Shown here: positions 48,313-64,000 of the stretch, one piece after another
Numbering within the stretch: the stretch's first letter is position 1
Layout: each line of letters starts with the position of its first letter
Assembly (NCBI RefSeq): GCF_036370855.1
Contig: NC_088099.1
Location: 20,365,501 to 20,429,500, forward strand
Source of the DNA: Dromaius novaehollandiae
Lineage: Eukaryota > Chordata > Aves > Casuariiformes > Dromaiidae
Length of the DNA stretch: 64,000 nt
Direction of reading: 5' to 3'
Notes under the pieces: generated by a model
Told to the model about the DNA's origin: nothing
What the model saw: only the letters and a program-made list of their open reading frames with translations
The model's database searches: none
Program-made: the position numbers and the translations under genes

Positions 48313-51300
48313 ACTCACATGCTTGGCTTTCAGCTATGACATAACTGCAAATAATTTTATGAAAGGATCCTAATAATACTACTAGTAGCATGGTGAAATA
48401 AGGATGGCCTATGAATGTGAGGCCCATTATGGTCTAACAATAACAGTAGGGCAGTATTTCAGTAAAGACTTGATTTTGCTTGAAGTTTATTGCTGCTTTA
48501 TCAGACCTGCGGAAGGAACTGTGTGCTTGAAAGTCTGTTCACTTTTTCCCAACAAGACCAGCAAGAATAAAATGGATTTATTGTATTTCTCTTAGCTCAG
48601 CAAACAAAACACCTCAGATAATGAGGAAAAATAGGAAATACCTGTATTATTTTTATTGCCATACTTGTTGTCTTAGTTGTATTGTGACCTTTTGTGACCT
48701 AACCAAAGTTCTTGTTTCTCTGGAATACGGAACTAAGAGATTTTGGTTTGTAAGAATAAATTATGAAGAACTCTTAGTGTATGAACCAGGTTACCTTAGA
48801 GACTCAGTCAGAAATTAATCAACTCTTGACGACTTCAGTCAAAGGATGCAGAATAATTAAAATTATCATAATTAGGCTCTGAAGCAAAAAAACTGAGGTA
48901 GCTGGAAGGGGAGAGGAGCTATACTGCGTATTGCCAATTCAACTGTAACACTGAATCTGAATATTTCCAGACTAGAGAGATGGACTGTGCTTTCACTATG
49001 AACAAACACAAAAGCTTTGCTGTTCCATTCTAATAGAAAGGACTCTAAATGCTTTATTTTAGCTAACTAATAGAAGGGTATCTTGTTTTAAAAAGATGTT
49101 ATGTGCAGCTGCAAACATCTGTTCCTAAGGGGTCAAGTTCATCTAAACTCACTGAGGAGCGATGGTGAGAAACAGTGGTGCTGGTGGAAAAGCCCAGTCT
49201 CAGACTTGTGGAACCATAGCGCTATCTTCCCAGAAAGGAGAGACCCCGACCAACTAGCAGAAGAGCAACACTTCTACAGACAGTACACAGATTAGAGGCT
49301 AGTGGGATCTAGTTTTCAAAGATTACAACTAACCTCATTTTCCAAAGTCAAAACCAGTATTTTGTTATGCCACAAATACTGTTATTTAAGATCTGTCCCC
49401 AGTACCATTCCAGTGTCCTGTTTTCAGTAGTTCTTAACTGGGTTAAAATACCAAAGCATCCATTTCAGGGAACTTGATGAATGAAAACAAATAACTTTTG
49501 ATTATAGTCTTAAAAGATAGCTGACCTTGTGTAGTCAAGACAACAAAGTTGTTTCGAAGTAAACAAGATTATTATGATGCCAGTAGGTAATTAGGTGTGA
49601 AGCATCAAGCTACTTAACATAAACGTACTACTTAGAATAATAAGACCAGGCCCTAATCACAAATAAGATAATACCCAAGACAGTATGAGATATAAGAAAA
49701 TCATTAAATTTTCAATGTTCATAAGCAAATGTGAAAATTATGGTCAGCGGCCTGGATCCCCTCATGGATTTTGTATTCAAATGATATATGGGATTAACAA
49801 TTCTCTTAACCTCCCCTAATCTGATTCCACGCATCATAAAAACACTGATGTAATTTTTTGGCAGTTTTTGCCACATGTCATGTCATCACCTATGTTAATA
49901 CGTTTTTTCTCTGCTTCCAATGGCAAATCATTTTCCACCAAAACAAAATGCACACTTCTATACGTTATTATTGTTGGAAGGCGTCCCCCAAAGTACTACA
50001 GATTTTACAAATGGTCTTTGTAAACAAAGTAACAATTTCTGCTTTTCACTTGATTACCCGTAATTTTTCTAAACTAAACGAAAATGACTGAGAAGAATGT
50101 CTGAGTTACAACTCTCAGTTAAAACTAATATTCAGCACATGTGACTTAAAAATGTACTTCTCCTTTTTATATTGAATTGAGTAACATTTGTGCATGTAGT
50201 AACTGGTGACTTATGTTCTGTAGCATATCTCACTTAAATTTCTTACCAATTACATTTCACTTATATAAAGAGGTAACTTTTATCTCTTTTCAGCTTGAAC
50301 TCAAGAATGAGAACAAAACTAGCAGTTTACATTTAATTTGGCAGTTTGTGTCTCTTTCCCTATGTCTTCTGCGGATTAAATTAAATTAAATGGTATCTAG
50401 AAATTGCAAAAAAGTGCAATTAATAAAATTATTTTCATTCTTGAAAACTGGAGGCACATTTTTTCTATGAGCCATATGAATCCGTGACATCTTTTTGGAT
50501 TCACAGAACTTTTAACAGTCTTAGCTATACTAATGACTGTATTCAAACACAGATTAATACTCTCTGATGTACTTCTATCAAGGGAGAATTATGAATAAAT
50601 ATTAAAAAATGCATTCCTTTTGTATCAGTTATCTCACACTGCCTGCTATTGTCTTTCCACAGTTTAAAAACTAGAATGTGAAAACATAAATTTGTTATTA
50701 CAATGAAAGCAGATATGCTACTCCGAATAGCTTATATTTGACAACACCTTCTGCTAGCCTACAGTCATAAGCCAAGTGATGGGTTTTTTTCTTCTTCTTC
50801 CTCCAACACCTAAATTGTAACCAAAACCTTTGCCTTCTCCAGATTTCCTCCTCATTTTCTTCTCATTCTTTGTAGCTTAAAAATGCAATCTGAACTTCTT
50901 GTATCTATTTTCAAACAGACTAGAGGAGAGTAAATCAGACAAAGTTCAGGATGATCAAAGTGTGGCTAGAATCATTACATTTGGGTGCTGTATTATGTTT
51001 AGTATACCCTCGATTATGCATGAGGTGGGGAAGATGTTTCTTGACCTGACAATAATCCTGCATACCACATGAAATCCCCTCAGGTATTTACTCTCCAGCA
51101 TACATTAGGAACTGGGTCTAGTCCTTTTTTATTTTCAAAGTAACAGCACTAGCTCTTTATCTTAAATGGGAAGCACTTCTGCTAAATTAGCCAAAGGCTC
51201 TTGAAAGAGAGGTTGGCTGAAAGTGGGGAAAAGAGGTCACTAGACTAACATATGTTGAATGACAAAAAAAATGGAGGGGAGGTATAGTGTGGTGTATGGA

Positions 51301-51804
51301 GTAATAGCTGACTGGTAGAAAATGAGAAATATAGCAAAGACAACCTCGTTCAGGAAATAGGATGTGAGCTGAATTAACTGACTTTATGCGCTGAGGTTTT
51401 CCACAGTGAAACAGGATCTTTTTCCTGAGGTCTGTGGGAGTGTGCTGAAAACTCATGAAGGAAGCTTTGCTGCTGGGAGCTGCTAGCGGCTGCTGGCAGG
51501 CGCTGACGGCGTATGCACCCAGGGGCGGGTGTGCCGATACCCAGCGGGGCTGCCGAAGCAGGACGGTGAGGTGGCTGCCTGTGCGGAGGTTCCGGATGTC
51601 CCTGGAGGAAGGTGCGGTGGGCGAAGCGGCAGTGCCGCGGGCCTGAACCGCCACCTCAGCTGGCCGCCGAGTGTGACACCAACGGCTACGGAGCAAAGCG
51701 CCTGCAACGGTCAACAGCGGCTGCGCCACTTCCCCTCTCTCCCCCTGCCGGAAGTGGCATCATCCTCCCACTAGCACGCTGCGCGGCCCTGGGGCGGGGC
51801 TCCG

Positions 51805-51818
51805 GTTGCTATGGTTCC
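51805..51818 (+). promoter_or_regulatory. RFX X-box-like motif (GTTGCTATGGTTCC)
   Basis: The left half GTTGCTATGG fits the X-box half-site and the right half is degenerate. It lies 57-70 bp upstream of the ATG, which is a typical position for X-boxes of ciliary genes in animals. Binding by RFX factors is inferred, not shown. Confidence 0.45.
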
Positions 51819-51874
51819 GGGCGCGGCGTCGTGCGGGGAGGCGGCGGCGCGGGGCGGGGCGCGACCGCGCCGCC

Positions 51875-60391
<8,517 letters not shown>

Positions 60392-63300
60392 GTACGTTTT
60401 TAAAAAGATCATAAACTCATTATCCAAATGTGATCTTTGAACACATTCAACAAAGTGTATTTCTAGGCTCATTATATATTTATAGGAAACATTTGGCTGA
60501 GAAGATACTAGAGAGCTATTTGGAATTTCCCTTGTAATTATTAGGTAAGTATTTTGTCTAAAATAAATTATATTATTCTATTGGTGTCATACCAATTTAT
60601 ATCAAGTTATAGTCTGGCCAGGAGTTGGTTGTTATACTATTTTTTCTATATCTAATTTCTTTTTTTTTAATCCTCTTTGATAAAATACTGCTCTCAGTGC
60701 TATTTTTATTCCATACATGAACTTCTCAGTTATAGAAAAGTCCACCTTTGTTTTACTAGTACTTACGGAAGTACTTACATTACTTTTTCCATGTGTCTCT
60801 TTGCTCCTACTGCCTCTAAATAACTTCTAAAACAAATGTCTTCATTTTTTTCTTCAGAGTTGTGTTAATATCATTTAAATCAGTCATTCAAGTATCCAGA
60901 TGAAGACTAAAATCTTTCATATTTGATTTTTTTAAACCTCTGCAATAGGAGTTTATGGAATATGGTAATTACTTAGGTTCAACCATTCATAGACACAAAA
61001 AGCTCTTTTCAATTATAAGTCTTTTTCCCCACTCAAATAAAGATATAAATAGCTAGTTACAATGGCTTACCTATTTAGTTTTACGTATTCAGTCTCTAAC
61101 TTTCAAACGGGAAATGCAAAATTATGTACATGTAATTCTTATCCCTTCTACAACATAAACAAATCCTTTTCCTAGCCAAATTAACTATATTCTTCTCCAG
61201 TTCATTGAAATATAAGAAAGCTATAATGCTTTCTGAAAACTTCACATATTTTTTAGACTGGTATGAAGCAGTCTTAGGTACTGAAGAGGCTCTTGCTAAC
61301 CCTAACACGGGATCACCTTTTCTCTCATTCATTGTTCCTAAGCTCCCTGCACATCATTGAGATAGATAGTATTAATGAGATCTGAAAAAGCCAACTAACT
61401 GTGGAGGCAGCCACCTAAGGTAGACAGTGTGGCCTGTAAAGAAGAAAGTTGGAGTCTAAGGTGTATTTTCTGAGAAAACTAGGTATCTCTTTTCAGTTGG
61501 AATTCATAGTTATGCAACCTCTTCCATAATTAGTTATTTAAGCCATGTCAGTCTGTTCTTGAGTACAGAAGAAAGTGATAATTATTCTTTCTTGTAACAG
61601 TCCATAACTACAACAGTCAACGCTGATGTGACTTATTTCTCTTTTGCTCTATTTGGATAAGACCCAGTGAGGCCGCTTTGCTTTCTACTTTTAGAGCACC
61701 TAACTGAATCAGAAAGCATATAGTAAAGAAGTATTTATAACTTCCACTGGAAATCAGGTGCTAAGCCTTCTCATTGTTACCAAGGCTCAAATAGTTCCAC
61801 AGCAGTACTTTTAACTATCTTGCAGCTTTTACTGGTGCAAGTCCAAGCATTTGGATATTGTTAGTTCTTGTAATGCAGAATTCTGGAGTGCTTCGTCAAG
61901 GATTTGGGTCCAGATTTTGGACTGTATGCCTCTTAAACAAATCATGTGTGGATACTGTGCAATGAAACCCACTGTAAAGATGCTCAGCTTGTCAGCTGCT
62001 GGTCATTTTGGAGCCAGATATATGGTAAACTGATATATGCATACACTGATACATTGCATCTAAAATAATGAGTTCTACTTAATAAAAATCATACCTGGAA
62101 ACTCTCACTAAAAATGTAAGCTGAGAAGTTAAATTCCAACTTCTTGTGTTGTGAACATATTACATTAGTTTGAAATGGCAGAGGATGTGGACAAAAGAAA
62201 AATTTTAATTGACTATATACTAATTCTAGGAGTTAAGCTAGGGGGATGGGAAATACTTGTATATCATACTACTATCAAGAAAGGTGTTGTAAGCGGCATT
62301 ACTGAAATCTGAGAGAACCACATGCATAGCTGGAATGTTGGTATCTTTGACTAAAACACCTTTTTAGAAAAGTTAAAGTAACTAAAAATTTTTCAAAAAA
62401 TGTGACAGGAGTGATATTCAGTGTCAAAGAACAGTTTGTTCTTAAAATTATTGATATCTGTACATTAAGAATCTTGTACCCCTGAATTTTTGCTAGCAAA
62501 ACTCCCTGGTGAGGATCTATTACAAATGGCATACTGGAGAAGAGGATGAGTAACTCTTTAAACACTCCTTCATATCATGTGAGGACAGAGAAGGTGTGTT
62601 TGAAAATTTTGTTTCTGAAACATATTGTTTCATCTATGAGGTTTTTCTATCAAAAGTTTTTAAAAGAGCATAAGAGAATGCTTTTTTGTACCTTGTAATT
62701 TATTGCTCAACTAGAAGATAGTCATTTTCCAAGGAGTGAAAAATGAGTAACTTCTACCATATGTACATGAGCATATTTGTATATGATAGTGATTTTGTAT
62801 GCACATACATGCAATATTTCAAAAGCTTGATTCACATTGGTGAGGGAAACTGACTGAGGCTGAAAATTTGAACCCAAAAATATGAATGAAAAAGCTGAAT
62901 TCTCTAAGAATAATTTTATTATGTGACCAAAAAGCCATGATCCCATCATCAAGAGGGCAGCTTTGACTAAAAGCCCATTTGGGTTCCATGGCAAAATGAA
63001 AGTAGCAAATAATATAAATTAAAGCAACATCTAACAGATGTGGAAAAAATGTTAAAAAAATTGATGGCAATAGTAATATAATCTAGAGGTTTTGAAGGGT
63101 ATAAAATGGACAACATATCAAGGAAAGAACTATAAATAGCAATATCAAGGACAATAAAATAGTTTCAGAATGTTGGGAGCAAAGGAAATGTCTGCAATTG
63201 TATGAGCTCACTATCAGGTGAATGTTGTAGAATTGTTAATTATGTGAAAATCACACGGGCAATTTAAAAAAAGGTTGTCATGTATACAGGAAGAGGCAGA

Positions 63301-63794
63301 ATAATGTACTTATATCACAAAGGAAATGATTACTTTCTGATTTATTAACCTCCAAAACGGGTTTTAAGTGTTTAGAGAGAATACACACTTCTAGATGAAG
63401 AAAACCAGTCTCTGACTGTCCCACGGAAAGGTGGGAAGCTCCTAAAAGTCTGTAGTTTCAGACCTCAGATAGACATAGACATACATGCATGAGATCCTGA
63501 ACCTCTAGAGCAAAACTAAGATGCACTGCAGCAAGGTTTTCTCTTACAGGAACTTCAGTCGTTAAGCAGTTGAACTGTGGAACTCATAGGGTAAATATCA
63601 ACTGTTGCTATTCCTCCTTGTAACTCCACTGAGAGCTATGTGGGATGCTGTCCTGGCTCTGGTCTTTGCATAATGTACCAAACAGATAAAATCCTTTTCT
63701 TTGGGTAAAACCCATGTTCAACAATGAAAGATCTCAAAAAATATGTGGAAATTAAGAACTCTGCATAGGAATGCTTTTTAGTAACCTTCTATAA
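60392..63794 (+). other. C10orf67-like intron 5 (partial)
   Basis: AT-rich sequence after the exon 5 donor. I found no further exon that continues the frame, so the next exon probably lies past the window. No confident repeat is seen until the CR1 relic near the right edge. Confidence 0.6.
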
Positions 63795-64000
63795 CAATCA
63801 ATAAAGGCTTTACACTATATTGGTGATCTGGAATTAAATTAAAACTGTGCTGATTAAACTTGTAGGCAACACACAGTGGTAGAAAGATAAGTAATGACAG
63901 GACATGGCAGTCTTAGCAATCTGTGATGTGCTGGGTCCATTGAGACAAATTACTAGTTACATATCTAGAAGCCAGGAACGCAGCCCATATCTACAGAACG
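63795..64000 (+). mobile_element. CR1 LINE relic, sense, running off the right edge
   Basis: The stretch from TATTGGTGATCTGGAAT resembles the CR1 reverse-transcriptase region around the motif that reads NDL...FADDTKL in intact copies. Here AAACTTGTAGGCAACACACA stands in its place, heavily substituted. The following GGCAGTCTTA and the sequence to the edge also fit the CR1 consensus as I remember it. No intact frame remains. Confidence 0.6.

Larger units (their letters stand above)
45105..51479. other. Intergenic sequence between the LTR and the C10orf67-like promoter
   Basis: AT-rich, with the two CR1 relics listed separately. An inverted repeat ATAGAAATA...TATTTCTAT at 45737-45760 could form a small hairpin. 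Nothing else is supported. Confidence 0.6.

Noticed and set aside
51187-51729. 180-codon minus-strand open frame head-to-head with the C10orf67-like gene
   Set aside because: Half lies in the CpG island and half in AT-rich sequence with an abrupt composition change. No motif or conserved-looking segment, so a bidirectional non-coding transcript is more likely than a protein.
61851-62033. 60-codon plus-strand open frame in intron 5
   Set aside because: Not coiled-coil-like, has no acceptor in the right phase, and does not fit the protein.
63550-63588. Possible further C10orf67-like exon after acceptor TCTCTTACAG
   Set aside because: In the required phase it reads only ELQSLSS before a stop, far too short for the expected protein. 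Treated as a cryptic site unless RNA evidence shows otherwise.

Overview
The window looks like a vertebrate nuclear chromosome, most likely a bird and at least a sauropsid. The evidence is a single-exon deubiquitinase gene in a GC-rich CpG island, a spliced gene with GT/AG introns, AT-rich gene-poor flanks, decayed CR1 LINE relics of the bird/turtle/crocodile type, and a solo retroviral LTR. No bacterial-style operons, RNA gene clusters or CRISPR arrays are visible.

Layout: (1) Positions 1 to about 37,700 are a gene-poor flank. It holds a large antisense CR1 fossil (about 7,080-9,235) with a nested SINE fragment and a perfect 47-bp tandem duplication, a CR1 3'-end relic near 4,600, a 15-bp minisatellite at 10,131, a 42-nt alternating purine/pyrimidine tract at 20,686, one candidate exon (34,115-34,261) and a possible hAT MITE (37,305-37,409). 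(2) About 37,700-41,230 holds OTUD1 on the minus strand: a probable 1.2-kb 3' UTR, an intact 441-codon intronless CDS, and a CpG-island promoter. (3) 41,230-51,480 is the gap between OTUD1 and the next gene. It contains a candidate terminal exon of unknown identity (43,217-43,345), a clean 675-bp solo LTR with ACTT target-site duplications, and CR1 relics. (4) From 51,480 to the right edge is the 5' part of a plus-strand coiled-coil gene that I identify as the C10orf67 orthologue. It has a CpG-island promoter and five exons that join in phase to 205 codons, and it continues beyond the window. The edge itself falls in another CR1 relic.

The divergent OTUD1 / C10orf67 pair matches, from memory, the human 10p12 order (C10orf67 and OTUD1 on opposite strands with KIAA1217 beyond OTUD1). 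This supports both names and suggests the left flank leads towards KIAA1217. OTUD1 is an OTU-family deubiquitinase with an intact catalytic Asp/Cys/His set. The C10orf67 promoter carries an RFX-like X-box, which would fit a ciliated-cell gene. No clearly new multi-gene system is present. The items most worth checking are the unidentified terminal exon, the TATA motif almost touching the OTUD1 start codon with a strong internal Met82, the X-box, and the solo LTR with an intact promoter layout.
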